The notes beneath the pieces are model-generated. The model was not told the origin of the DNA, did no database searches, and worked only from the letters and a program-made list of their open reading frames with translations. 64,000 bases of DNA. Source: Geodermatophilus aquaeductus. Its GTDB lineage: Bacteria > Actinomycetota > Actinomycetes > Mycobacteriales > Geodermatophilaceae. Every line of letters begins with the position of its first letter. Position 1 is the first letter of the stretch. The stretch covers positions 62,001 through 126,000 of the forward strand of contig NZ_FXTJ01000006.1 in assembly GCF_900182545.1 (NCBI RefSeq), in the 5' to 3' direction. The translations under genes and the position numbers were made by a program. Shown here piece by piece: positions 15,401-23,599 of the stretch.

Positions 15401-18400
15401 CGCAGTGCGGGCGCAGCTGGCGCCGGTGCTGCGCCCGGGGGTGACGGTCAAGCTGCGCGACGTCCCGGAGCTCACCGCCGCGCTGTGGCGGCTGCAGACC
15501 GCCGCCGCCGGCCTCGCCGCCCGCGCCGCGGTCATCCCCGGCCTGTCGGTGCCCCAGGACTGGAACCCGCTGCTGGACCCCACGCTGCTCGACGGGCAGG
15601 TCGCCTGGCTGCGCCGCGCCGGCACCGTCGTCGACAGCGCGCGGGAGTTCGCCGTCGCGCTGCGCCGCTACGTCGTCGCCGGTCCCGGGCCGGACGCCGG
15701 CGCCGCCCGGGCGGTCGCCCGGCTGCGCGACGGGCTCGACGAGCTGCTGCGCGTCTGCCGCAGCACCCCGGCCGCGCTGGCCGACTGGTGCGGCGGCGAC
15801 GGCGTGGTGCTGCGCTGGGCGCTGACCCGGCCCGAGCGCGGCGTCGAGCACGGCGGGCTCATCTCGCTGCGCCGCTGGGCGGAGTTCCTCGACACCCTCG
15901 AGCCGCTGCGCGCCGCCGGGCTGACCGAGGCGCGCGCCGCGCTGGTCTCCGGGCGGCTGCCGGCCGAGGACGCCCCGCGCGCCTTCGAGCACGGCCTGGC
16001 CGCCACCTCCGCCGCCGAGCGCCGCGCCGCCACGGGCCTCGACGGCTTCGACGAGGCCGCGCATGGCCGGGCGATCACCCGCTTCACCGCCGCCTCCCGC
16101 GCGGTGCGCCGGCACCTCACCGCGGCGCTGCCCGCCTCGGTGCTGGCCGGCCGCCGGCTGGACGAGGCCAGCGGGGGCGACGGAGACCGGCTGGGGGCGC
16201 TGCAGCGCGAGCTGGGCCGCCCCCGCAAGGGCCTGAGCGTGCGCGCGCTGCTGGCGGAGTACGGCGACCTGGTCACCGCGGTCATGCCCTGCGTGCTGGT
16301 CAGCCCCGACTCGGTGGCGCGGTTCTTCCCCGCGCGGGCCGGGCAGTTCGACCTCGTCGTCTTCGACGAGGCCTCGCAGATCCGCGTGGCCGACGCCGTC
16401 GGCGCCCTGGGCCGGGCGCGGGCCGCCGTGGTGGTCGGCGACAGCGAGCAGATGCCGCCGACGTCGTTCGCCGAGCCGGCCACCGCCGTCGACGACGAGC
16501 TCGCCGAGCTGCTCGGCACCGCCGTCGAGGACGAGGAGTCGATCCTCAGCGAGTGCGTGCAGGCGCGGGTGCCGCGGCACTGGCTGTCGTGGCACTACCG
16601 CAGCCAGGACGAGTCGCTGATCGCCTTCAGCAACGCCCACTACTACGAGAACCGGCTGTCGTCGTTCCCGGCGCCCACGCACGGACGGCCCTCGGCCGAC
16701 GTCGACGGCCGCGGCATCTCGCTGGTGCGGGTGCAGGGCACCTTCCACCGCGCCGGCGCCGGCCGGCTGCTGCGCACCAACCCGCTGGAGGCCAAGGCCG
16801 TCGTCGCGGAGGTCCGCCGCCGCTTCGACGCGGTTGCGGGCGGGGACCCCACAGCGGTGCCCTCCATCGGCGTGGTCACCTTCAACGCCCAGCAGCGGGC
16901 CTACATCGAGTCGCTGCTGCGCGACGCCGGCGACGAGCGGCTGGCCGAGGCGCTGGACCGCACCGACGGCGAGGGCCTGTTCGTCAAGAACCTGGAGAAC
17001 GTGCAGGGCGACGAGCGCGACGTCGTGCTGTTCTCCACCGGCTTCAGCGCCGACGACCGCGGCGTGCTGCCGCTGAACTTCGGCCCGCTCAACCGGGTGG
17101 GCGGCGAGCGCCGGCTCAACGTGGCGATCACCCGCGCCCGCCGGCAGGTCGTCGTCTTCTCCTCCTTCGACCCGTCGGCGCTGCGGGCCGAGCAGACGTC
17201 GTCGCTGGGGATCAAGCACCTGCGCGCCTACCTCGACCTGGCCGCCCTCGGCACCGACGCGCTCCCCCGCGAGGCGCGCCGCTCGACCGTGCCCGACCGG
17301 CACCGCGAGGAGATCGCCGCCGCGCTGCGCGAGCGCGGGCTGGCCGTGCGCACCGACGTCGGCCTCTCGGAGTTCCGCGTCGACCTGTCCGTCGCCCGCG
17401 CGGACGAGCCGGGGACGCCGGTCATGGCCGTGCTGCTCGACGGTCCGGACTGGGCACGGCGGCGCACCGTCGGCGACCGCGACGGGCTGCCCGTCGAGGT
17501 GCTCTCCGGGATGCTCGGCTGGCCGGTGGTGGAGCGGGTGTGGCTGCCCTCGTGGCTGCGCGACCGCGACGCCGTCCTCGACCGCCTGACCGCCGCGGTG
17601 GCCGCGGCGTCCACCGCTCCCCCGGCCCCCGCTGCCCCGGCGCCCGTCGTCGAGCTCGCCCCCGTCGTGGCGCCGGAGCCGGTCGTCGCCGAGCCCGCCG
17701 AGGAGGCTCCCCGGGGCCTGCCGACGCTGCGGTCGATGGTGTCGGCCGCCGTCACCGCGCTGCCGGTGCCGCGGCACCGGCCCGTCGAGGCGCCGGTGGT
17801 GACCACGCCGGTGACCCCGGTGCCGCTGACCGTCGTCCCCGCGCTGCCCGAGGAGCCGGCCGAGGAGCCCGCGGCCGAGCTGCGCTTCCGCGCGTGGGCG
17901 CCGAAGCCCGCCGGTGACCGCAAGGTCCTCGACGCCCTCGCCGACCCGCGCAACGCCCGCCTGGTCAAGCGGGTGCTGACCGCCGGGCTCAAGGCGGAGG
18001 GCCCGGTGCACCGCGACCGCCTGGTCCGCCTCGCCGCCGGCGCCTTCGGGCTCAGCCGGGTCAGCGAGGCCCGGCGCGACGCGCTGCTGGCGCTGCTGCC
18101 CGAGGGCGTCGTCGACGGCGAGGTCGTCTGGCCCGAGACGCTGGACCGGGAGACCTGGACCGCCTACCGCCGCCAGGCCACCAGCACCACGCGGCCGCTG
18201 GAGCAGGTGCCCGTGCAGGAGGTCGGCAACGCGATGGTCGCCCTCTGTCGCGCGGGCGGTCCGCTGACGCAGGACGAGCTGTTCCTGCGCACCGCCGAGG
18301 TGTTCGGCTACCGCCGCCGCACGCCGTCGCTGGCCCCGCTGCTGGCGCAGGCGCTGGCCCGGGTCACCGCCGCCGGCCGGGTCACCGTCGCCGACGACGG

Positions 18401-18416
18401 CCGGCTCACCGCCTGA
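12408..18416 (+). CDS. DUF4011-SF1 helicase-Vsr-like nuclease giant protein (Hhe-type)
   Basis: A 2002-residue protein with several domains. N-terminal beta-rich region (1-150). Transglutaminase-like segment with Cys234 (RVGTCLDT) and His268 (TNHAFLGYW). DUF4011 opening QQWKNSLLDLSLRNRLINY at 401. SF1 helicase with Walker A GPPGTGKS at 700-707, Walker B FDEAS at Asp1320/Glu1321, VGDSEQMPPTSF near 1342, NVQGDERD at 1531 and LNVAITRAR at 1570. Vsr/MTES_1575-like nuclease at about 1628-1735 (FRVDLSV, LLDGPDW, EVLSGMLGWPVVERVW). A Pro/Val-rich linker. DUF3320-like C terminus (about 1860-2002). DUF4011-helicase-Vsr proteins form the Hhe class reported in a survey of anti-phage genes, so a single-gene nucleic-acid defence role is likely. 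It stands alone between its own promoter and a perfect terminator. Confidence 0.85.
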   Translation: MSTTDTRPHPHDGVRAAVAISATGTPVLSYALAHNRVPVVSRLAFTNHGAAVRGACVRLGVQDAEGPIGSPVELLVDLDAGATTVLSDVGLVMDPAAMLQIEEQRPGSIEIDVAVDGVDVAGTALPVQVLAASQWLATPVPLALEMLAAHVQPNHPAVTALLAEAAALLEERTDDPSVQGYQAGPERVDEIVAAVAGAMRARAIRYSEPPASWADIGQKVRTPGDVLDGRVGTCLDTVVVLAAALEAAGVRPLLWVADGIGGGVGTNHAFLGYWREERSAESAATTDVAPLVNLVDLGLVRLVETTLLTSRAAEEPDAERLHRAAYDAWLPGALERVVGVTDVHRARRDGILPLPARTRGPDGSVQVVEYRPADHDPAARPAGRHAAPVPGSRPGVPPRVQQWKNSLLDLSLRNRLINYTEGAGLPLVVPDAYLASLADALTGDVAVTLLPSDRLAAVQVERGLRSARELPVGLLGETLVDRRAVHADVTEGGYLPRLRGLAHRARTVREETGANNLYVAIGSLAWELDGRPLRSPLVLLPVVLSPAGRTGAYRLTADDAAAVSPNWCLLEKLRQVHGLTVPGLDGEGTDVDTALTAVRQALADAGLPFRVEATADLAVLQFAKYRLWRDLDEHWAELTANPLVSHLVHAPTEAFTDPVPAAAADVDLDELAARCPVPADASQLRAVAEGVAGRTFVLEGPPGTGKSQTITNLLTRAVADGQRVLFVAEKRAALDVVARRLEAVGMGPFALDLHDRGARAAEVRARVRAALDHAVAVDEQGLAADGDDLRAARRTLARYADRLHAQNAAGLSYYSARTAQLALGEDVPQLPVPQTFAAAAPAETLADVRRALALLPDVADLVRPSPRHPWAFVDTARVDLPAAQSAAAEVDAAMRALPAEEHLARALREVRTPGDLDDLAHLLAGPAVGLDVLDEVPTERWTTATATVLGEVAAFAATVHPGLELATPEALALPLADLYVAAQTAQAARWWARRQGLRAVRAQLAPVLRPGVTVKLRDVPELTAALWRLQTAAAGLAARAAVIPGLSVPQDWNPLLDPTLLDGQVAWLRRAGTVVDSAREFAVALRRYVVAGPGPDAGAARAVARLRDGLDELLRVCRSTPAALADWCGGDGVVLRWALTRPERGVEHGGLISLRRWAEFLDTLEPLRAAGLTEARAALVSGRLPAEDAPRAFEHGLAATSAAERRAATGLDGFDEAAHGRAITRFTAASRAVRRHLTAALPASVLAGRRLDEASGGDGDRLGALQRELGRPRKGLSVRALLAEYGDLVTAVMPCVLVSPDSVARFFPARAGQFDLVVFDEASQIRVADAVGALGRARAAVVVGDSEQMPPTSFAEPATAVDDELAELLGTAVEDEESILSECVQARVPRHWLSWHYRSQDESLIAFSNAHYYENRLSSFPAPTHGRPSADVDGRGISLVRVQGTFHRAGAGRLLRTNPLEAKAVVAEVRRRFDAVAGGDPTAVPSIGVVTFNAQQRAYIESLLRDAGDERLAEALDRTDGEGLFVKNLENVQGDERDVVLFSTGFSADDRGVLPLNFGPLNRVGGERRLNVAITRARRQVVVFSSFDPSALRAEQTSSLGIKHLRAYLDLAALGTDALPREARRSTVPDRHREEIAAALRERGLAVRTDVGLSEFRVDLSVARADEPGTPVMAVLLDGPDWARRRTVGDRDGLPVEVLSGMLGWPVVERVWLPSWLRDRDAVLDRLTAAVAAASTAPPAPAAPAPVVELAPVVAPEPVVAEPAEEAPRGLPTLRSMVSAAVTALPVPRHRPVEAPVVTTPVTPVPLTVVPALPEEPAEEPAAELRFRAWAPKPAGDRKVLDALADPRNARLVKRVLTAGLKAEGPVHRDRLVRLAAGAFGLSRVSEARRDALLALLPEGVVDGEVVWPETLDRETWTAYRRQATSTTRPLEQVPVQEVGNAMVALCRAGGPLTQDELFLRTAEVFGYRRRTPSLAPLLAQALARVTAAGRVTVADDGRLTA

Positions 18417-18446
18417 GGGCGGCAGAGATGGCCATCTCTGCCGCCC
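18417..18446. terminator. Perfect 30-base palindromic terminator
   Basis: GGGCGGCAGAGATGG followed at once by its complement, starting at the base after the helicase gene stop. It isolates that gene from ilvA, which starts 17 bases later. Confidence 0.85.
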
Positions 18447-18463
18447 GGGGAGGATGGAGCACC

Positions 18464-19756
18464 GTGAGCACCGCCCTGACGCCCGACCTCACCTCCTTCG
18501 CCGCCGACGTCCGCGACGCCGTGGGCCGGCTGGCCGGGGTCGCCGAGCGCACGCCGCTGCAGCGCAGCCAGCGGCTGTCCGACCTCACCGGCGCCGACGT
18601 GTGGCTCAAGCGCGAGGACCTGCAGGTGGGGCGCTCGTACAAGGTCCGCGGCGCCTACAACACGATCAGCCGCCTCGACGACGCCGCCCGCGCGGCCGGG
18701 GTCGTCTGCGCGAGCGCCGGCAACCACGGCCAGGGGGTCGCGTACGCGTGCCGGGCGCTCGGCGTGCGCGGGGCGGTGTTCGTGCCCGGGACGACGCCGC
18801 GGCAGAAGCGCGCCCGCATCCAGGCCCTCGGCGGCGACATGGTCGAGCTCGTCGTCACCGGCGACACCTACGACGACGCCGCGGCCGCGGCCGCCGTGCA
18901 CGCCGCGAGCAGCGGCGCCACGCTCGTGCCCGCGTTCGACGCGTGGCCGGTCGTCGTCGGCCAGGCCACGGTCGCCGTCGAGGTGCTCGAGCAGCTCGGC
19001 GGCCGCACGCCCGACGTCGTCGTCCTGCCGCTCGGCGGCGGCGGGCTCCTCGCCGGGTGCGGCACCTGGCTGGCGCAGGCCAGCCCGGGCACCCGGCTGG
19101 TCGGCGTGGAGCCGGCCGGCGCGGCGAGCATGGCCGCGGCGCTGGCCGCGGGGCACCCGGTGGAGCTGCCGGTGATCGACACGTTCGTCGACGGCGCCGC
19201 GGTGCGCCGGGCCGGCGCGGTGACGCTCCCCCTGGTGCGCGACTCCGGCGCCGAGGTGCTGGCCGTGCCCGAGGGCCAGATCTGCACCGAGATGCTCGAG
19301 CTCTACCAGGTCGACGGGATCATCGCCGAGCCCGCCGGGGCGCTGGCGACCGCGGCGCTCACCGGCGGCACCGTGCGGGTCGAGCCCGGCTCGACGGTGG
19401 TCTGCCTGCTCTCGGGCGGCAACAACGACGTCAGCCGCTACGCCGAGGTCATCGAGCGCTCGCTGGTGCACCAGGGGCTCAAGCACTACTTCCTCGTCGA
19501 GTTCCCCCAGGAGCCCGGCGCGCTGCGCCGCTTCCTCGACGACGTGCTCGGCCCGGACGACGACATCGTGCTGTTCGAGTACGTGAAGCGGGACAACCGC
19601 GAGACCGGCGCCGCCCTCACCGGCATCGAGCTCGGCAACGCCGCCAGCCTCCCCGGCCTGCTGGAGCGCACCGCGGCCAGCCCGCTGCGCATCCAGCACC
19701 TCGATCCGGACTCACCGGCCTACCGGTACCTCGTCCGCGGCGGCGCCCCGGGCTAG
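18464..19756 (+). CDS. ilvA: Threonine ammonia-lyase (threonine dehydratase), biosynthetic
   Basis: A 430-residue PLP enzyme that deaminates threonine to 2-oxobutyrate, the first step to isoleucine. The PLP lysine is Lys60 in RSYKVRGAYNT. Phosphate-binding SAGNHGQG and the LPLGGGGLLAG loop are present. The C-terminal 90 residues (HYFLVEFPQEPGALRRFLDD onward) form a single ACT-like regulatory domain, as in the short actinobacterial IlvA. Start is GTG 18464, which follows GGGGAGGATGGAGC; an in-frame ATG 18428 lies inside the terminator stem and is unlikely. Feedback by isoleucine is expected from the family. Confidence 0.93.
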   Translation: MSTALTPDLTSFAADVRDAVGRLAGVAERTPLQRSQRLSDLTGADVWLKREDLQVGRSYKVRGAYNTISRLDDAARAAGVVCASAGNHGQGVAYACRALGVRGAVFVPGTTPRQKRARIQALGGDMVELVVTGDTYDDAAAAAAVHAASSGATLVPAFDAWPVVVGQATVAVEVLEQLGGRTPDVVVLPLGGGGLLAGCGTWLAQASPGTRLVGVEPAGAASMAAALAAGHPVELPVIDTFVDGAAVRRAGAVTLPLVRDSGAEVLAVPEGQICTEMLELYQVDGIIAEPAGALATAALTGGTVRVEPGSTVVCLLSGGNNDVSRYAEVIERSLVHQGLKHYFLVEFPQEPGALRRFLDDVLGPDDDIVLFEYVKRDNRETGAALTGIELGNAASLPGLLERTAASPLRIQHLDPDSPAYRYLVRGGAPG

Positions 19757-19836
19757 GAGTGGAACCGCAGCGATGACTCCGGCGGTCCCGCGGAGTCGAC
19801 GTGGAGTCCGCAGTCCACCAGCACCGGAGGCCTCCC

Positions 19837-20487
19837 GTGGTCGATGCCACCGTTCCCCGCGACACGCTCTGGGCGGCCGCCCACGCCGAGCGCGCCGCCC
19901 TCGCCGAGGACCTCGCCGGCCTCGATGACGCCCAGTGGGCGCAGCCGTCGCTGTGCGGGCGCTGGACCGTCGAGGAGGTCGTGGCCCACCTGACCGCAGC
20001 AGCGAGCACCGGCCGGTTGCGGTGGCTGGTCAGCGTCCTCGGCGCGCGCTTCGACCCCGACCTGCACAACGCCCGGCGCCTGGCCGAGCACCGCGGCACG
20101 ACACCGGCCGAGACCCTCGACCGGTTCCGCCGCGTCGTCGGCACCAGCACCGGCCCGTCCGGGGACACCGCCGCCTGGCTCGGTGAGGTCGTGGTGCACG
20201 CCCAGGACGTCCGCCGCCCTCTGGGCATCACCCGCACACCGGCGGTCGCGAGCGTCACCGAGGTCGCCCGCTCCTACGCCCGGCGCGACTTCACCGTTCC
20301 CAGCCGCAGCACCGTCGCGGGCCTGCGACTGGAGGCCACCGACGGGCCCTTCGCCACCGGCACGGGTCCGCTGGTCAGCGGTACGACCCTGGCGCTGACC
20401 ATGGCGATGGCCGGCCGCGTCGCCTACTGCGACGAGCTGACCGGCCCGGGCCTGCCCACCCTGCGGGAGCGCTGCGCGAGCTCCTGA
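19837..20487 (+). CDS. Maleylpyruvate isomerase family, mycothiol-dependent-type enzyme
   Basis: A 216-residue DinB-like four-helix protein. The N-terminal signature WAQPSLCGRWTVEEVVAHLT is the hallmark of the actinobacterial maleylpyruvate-isomerase/mycothiol-dependent family, with the first metal-binding His in VVAHLT. A second metal region appears as WLGEVVVHAQDVRRPLG. Members use mycothiol for isomerisation or detoxification; the reaction here is unknown. GTG 19837 follows GGAGG six bases upstream, whereas the longer frame from 19801 has no ribosome site. It follows ilvA by 80 bases on the same strand but is functionally unrelated. Confidence 0.85.
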   Translation: MVDATVPRDTLWAAAHAERAALAEDLAGLDDAQWAQPSLCGRWTVEEVVAHLTAAASTGRLRWLVSVLGARFDPDLHNARRLAEHRGTTPAETLDRFRRVVGTSTGPSGDTAAWLGEVVVHAQDVRRPLGITRTPAVASVTEVARSYARRDFTVPSRSTVAGLRLEATDGPFATGTGPLVSGTTLALTMAMAGRVAYCDELTGPGLPTLRERCASS

Positions 20488-20500
20488 GCGGCGCCCCGGG

Positions 20501-22735
20501 CTAGACGCGCGCCAGCCCGACCACGGTGACGTCGTCGGTGCCGGCCGGGTCGAGCGCGTCGACCACCGCGTCCACGACCTCCTGCGGCGTGCCGACCGCC
20601 CCGGCCACCACCGCGCGCACGGCCTCCAGCCCGTCCGGCAGCGGCCGGTCGCGCCGCTCGACCAGGCCGTCGCTGTAGAGCAGCAGCCGGTCGCCGGACT
20701 CGAGCCGCAGCGTGGCCTGCGGGTAGCCGGCGTCGTCGAGGAGGCCGAGCGCCGGTCCGCGGCCGTCGGTGACGAGCCGGGCGGCGCCGTCGCCGGCGTG
20801 CACCGCCGGCAGGTGCCCGGCGCTGGCCAGCGCCAGCTCGCCGCTCGCGGGGTCCAGCTGCACGACGACGGCGGTGGCCATCTCGCCGGGCAGCAGCGCG
20901 GCGACCAGCCGGTTGAGCTCGGCCAGCGCCGCGGCCGGCCCCTCGTCGCGCAGCAGCGCCGCGCGCAGGGCGTGCCGCAGCTGGGCGGTGACCGAGGCGG
21001 CGGTCAGCCCGTGCCCGGCGGCGTCGCCGAGCACCACGGCGAGCCGGCCGCTGGGCAGGGGCACGAGGTCGTACCAGTCGCCGCCGACGACGTCGGCCTC
21101 GCTGGGCCGGTACCGCGCGCCGAGCACGACGCCGGGGACCTTCGGCAGCTCCTCCAGCAGCAGGGTGCGCTGCAGCGCGGCGGCGAGCCGGTCGTCCTCG
21201 CCGGCACGGGCGAGCACGGCCTCGCCGAGGTGGGCGGCCAGGGCGCGGGCGGCGGTCACCTCGTGCTCCCGCCACGGGCGCGCGGTGCCGCGGACGGTCT
21301 CGGTCCAGCGGGCGAACGAGCGCCGCGGCGAGAGCCGGCCGTCGGTGACCTTCGAGGTGCGCGGGTCGCCGCCCCAGCTGACCTCCCGCGGCGTCTCGGG
21401 ACGGAACCAGGCGAGGAAGTCCCCGCGCCGGCCGCCGACCTCGACGGCGAGCACGCCGCTGGCGTCGTCGGCGACGTCGTCGAAGCCGGGCAGCGCCAGG
21501 GTCAGCCGGTCGGTGACGCCGCCGGCCCGCAGCACCGCGGGCACGACCGCCGCCACGCGCTCGGCCGGCGGGGTCGCGCCGAGCAGGTGCAGCCGGCCGT
21601 CGAGGCGGACCGCGGCGCCGGCCGCGGGCAGCAGGTCGAGCACGGTGCGGTCGCCGTCGACGAGCGCGGCCGCCGGGGTGCGCGGCGTGCGGCCGATCGC
21701 GGCGACCAGCTCGGCCTCCCGCTGCGCGACGGCGACCATGCCGTCGCGCTCGGCGGCCCCGACGACGGTGTGCAGCAGCAGCGAGGCGGTGCGCCCGAGG
21801 AACTCCGCGGCGGTGCGGTCGGCGTAGGAGGGGCGGTGCGCGCCGCTGTAGCCGTGGCAGGAGATGAGGCCCCAGAGCCGGCCGCGGTCGATGAGCGAGA
21901 CCGACATCGACGCGGTGACGCCCATGTTGGCCAGGTACTCCAGGTGCACCGGCGAGACGCTGCGCAGCATCGCGCCGGACAGGTCCAGCGGCCGGCCGGT
22001 GCCGGGGACCAGCGGCGGCTCGAGCGGCACCGGCGTGTACGTGGCGTCGGGGATGAGCCGCATCCAGTTGGTCGCGTAGAGCGCGCGGGCCTGGGCGGGG
22101 ATGTCGCCGGCCGGGTAGTGCAGGCCGAGGAACGGCTCGAGGTCCGCGCGCCGGTCCTCGGCGACCACCTCGCCGTTCCACTCGGCGTCGAAGCGGTAGA
22201 CCATCACCCGGTCGAAGCCGGTCAGCGCGCGCACCTCGCGGGCCAGGACGGCGGTCAGCCCCTCGAGCGTGGTGGGCGCCGACAGCCGCTGCAGCACGGT
22301 CGGCAGCCGCCGGTGCCAGGCCGCGCCCGCCTGGCCGGCGCCGGCCACCGGCTCCCACTCGGTCACCAGCAGGCCGCCGCTGCGGGAGAGCACCAGGTCC
22401 AGCTCGGCGCCGCCGGGCGCCACCCGCATAGGCCCGGCCTCGACGAGGTCGCCGGCCAGGGCCTCGCCCAGCCGGTCGAGTTCGGCGGGGGTCAGCAGGT
22501 CGGCGAGCGTGGCCGGGGTGGTCCCGAGGACGTCGGCGGCGTTCGCCGAGGCGACGACGACGGCGAGGTCGCGCTCCGTGACGGCGAGCAGCGCGCCGTG
22601 CGGCTGGACAGCCCCCGGGACGGCGATCGGCTCGTCGGCGCAGCGGGCGAGGACCTCGTCGTCGACCAGCCGACGGAGCGGGTCGGGAGCCGGGGACGGC
22701 GGGTGTCCGGTCGGTGTCGTCGGGAGCGCGGTCAT
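20501..22735 (-). CDS. Bacteriophytochrome with SpoIIE/PP2C phosphatase output
   Basis: A 744-residue photoreceptor-phosphatase. PAS domain about 25-130, with Cys32 directly before DEPIAVPGAVQPHG, the biliverdin-attachment position in bacteriophytochromes. GAF about 150-325 with PAGDIP at 208-213 (Asp211) and His294 in ISCHGYSGAH, counterparts of the chromophore-pocket Asp and His. PHY about 330-505 with the tongue motifs WGGDP and PRRSF (470-474). C-terminal PP2C/SpoIIE phosphatase with metal Asp residues in GGDWYDLV (553) and LGDAAGHG (571) and a TDDVTVV end. It should dephosphorylate a STAS antagonist under red/far-red control. The STAS gene is 11 bases upstream in the same operon. No biliverdin-forming heme oxygenase gene is in the window. 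Confidence 0.92.
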   Translation of the reverse strand: MTALPTTPTGHPPSPAPDPLRRLVDDEVLARCADEPIAVPGAVQPHGALLAVTERDLAVVVASANAADVLGTTPATLADLLTPAELDRLGEALAGDLVEAGPMRVAPGGAELDLVLSRSGGLLVTEWEPVAGAGQAGAAWHRRLPTVLQRLSAPTTLEGLTAVLAREVRALTGFDRVMVYRFDAEWNGEVVAEDRRADLEPFLGLHYPAGDIPAQARALYATNWMRLIPDATYTPVPLEPPLVPGTGRPLDLSGAMLRSVSPVHLEYLANMGVTASMSVSLIDRGRLWGLISCHGYSGAHRPSYADRTAAEFLGRTASLLLHTVVGAAERDGMVAVAQREAELVAAIGRTPRTPAAALVDGDRTVLDLLPAAGAAVRLDGRLHLLGATPPAERVAAVVPAVLRAGGVTDRLTLALPGFDDVADDASGVLAVEVGGRRGDFLAWFRPETPREVSWGGDPRTSKVTDGRLSPRRSFARWTETVRGTARPWREHEVTAARALAAHLGEAVLARAGEDDRLAAALQRTLLLEELPKVPGVVLGARYRPSEADVVGGDWYDLVPLPSGRLAVVLGDAAGHGLTAASVTAQLRHALRAALLRDEGPAAALAELNRLVAALLPGEMATAVVVQLDPASGELALASAGHLPAVHAGDGAARLVTDGRGPALGLLDDAGYPQATLRLESGDRLLLYSDGLVERRDRPLPDGLEAVRAVVAGAVGTPQEVVDAVVDALDPAGTDDVTVVGLARV

Positions 22736-22746
22736 CGCGGCCGACC

Positions 22747-23097
22747 CTACGACCCGACCTCCCCGCCGCTGAGGCTCGCCGACTCCACCACGGGCACCAG
22801 GCGCTGCAGCTCCAGCAGGTCGATGACCAGCCGGACCGGGGCGTTCTCCCGCGGGCACACCACCTGCAGGGCGGTGCCGGCGGCCGCGGCGTCCTTCGCG
22901 GTGCGGGCGAGCTGGCGGGCGCCGGAGGAGTCCAGGAACGTCGTCTCGGTCAGGTCGACGACCAGTGTGCGGGGGGACGCGGCCAGCTCGGCCGCCACGG
23001 AGGAGGCCAGCTGCGCCACCGTCGCGATGTCCAGTTCTCCGCGTACCCTCAGCCCCGGCCGACCGTGCACCGCCACGCGGTCGACGGCGAACTGCAC
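22747..23097 (-). CDS. STAS-domain anti-sigma factor antagonist (RsbV/SpoIIAA type)
   Basis: A 116-residue single STAS domain. It has the hallmark FLDSSGARQLAR with Ser57/Ser58 at the phosphorylation site, preceded by LRVRGELDIATV and RTLVVDLTE. Such proteins bind an anti-sigma kinase when unphosphorylated and release it when phosphorylated. Start is GTG 23097, seven bases after GAGGGAG. It is the first gene of a two-gene operon with the phytochrome-phosphatase, which is its obvious reactivator, and diverges from the RsbW-like kinase gene at 23167. Confidence 0.88.
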   Translation of the reverse strand: MQFAVDRVAVHGRPGLRVRGELDIATVAQLASSVAAELAASPRTLVVDLTETTFLDSSGARQLARTAKDAAAAGTALQVVCPRENAPVRLVIDLLELQRLVPVVESASLSGGEVGS

Positions 23098-23166
23098 GAT
23101 CAGGCTCCCTCGGTGCTCGGAACAGACCCGAGGAGCGTAACGCGGCGTCACGGGGAGGGGCTCGGC

Positions 23167-23595
23167 ATGGACATCTCGTTCACCGTCCGGCTCCCCGTCG
23201 ACGTCGGCAGCGTGCCCTTCGTCCGCGGCCTGTGCCGGCAGGCGCTGGAGCACCTGCGCATCGAGCGCACGGTCGTCGACGAGACGACGCTGGCGCTCAC
23301 CGAGGCCTGCGCGAACGTCGTGCAGCACGCCGGCGACCACGGCGATTACCAGGTGTCGGTGGAGATCGACAGCGGGCTGTGCCGGATCACCGTGGTCGAC
23401 GACGGCGCCGGCTTCGACCCCGACGAGGCGGTCACCCGGCCGGGGGTCGACGGCGAGCGCGGCGCGGGGCTGACCCTCATGCAGGCGCTGGCCGACCGGC
23501 TGGACTTCCGCCGCGACCCCGACGGCCGGCACTGCGTCCGCCTGGAGAAGCGGCTGACCACCCGCCCCTCGCTGCGCCTGCTCGACCGCGGCTGA
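23167..23595 (+). CDS. RsbW/SpoIIAB-like HATPase serine kinase
   Basis: A 142-residue GHKL ATP-binding protein. The N-box ALTEACANVVQHAG and G1-box VVDDGAGFDPD are intact, and a G2-like GERGAGLTLMQALAD follows. Length and organisation match anti-sigma-factor serine kinases. It would phosphorylate the STAS protein encoded 70 bases away on the other strand. Start is ATG 23167, after GGGGAGGGGCTCGGC. No sigma factor gene is adjacent, so its sigma partner lies elsewhere or it controls another target. Confidence 0.88.
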   Translation: MDISFTVRLPVDVGSVPFVRGLCRQALEHLRIERTVVDETTLALTEACANVVQHAGDHGDYQVSVEIDSGLCRITVVDDGAGFDPDEAVTRPGVDGERGAGLTLMQALADRLDFRRDPDGRHCVRLEKRLTTRPSLRLLDRG

Positions 23596-23599
23596 CGCC

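Noticed and set aside
12294..18011. A 1905-codon open frame antisense to the DUF4011-helicase gene
   Set aside because: It mirrors the codon bias of the sense gene, is Arg/Gly/Val-Gln-rich low complexity and has no domain; the sense strand has clear helicase motifs.
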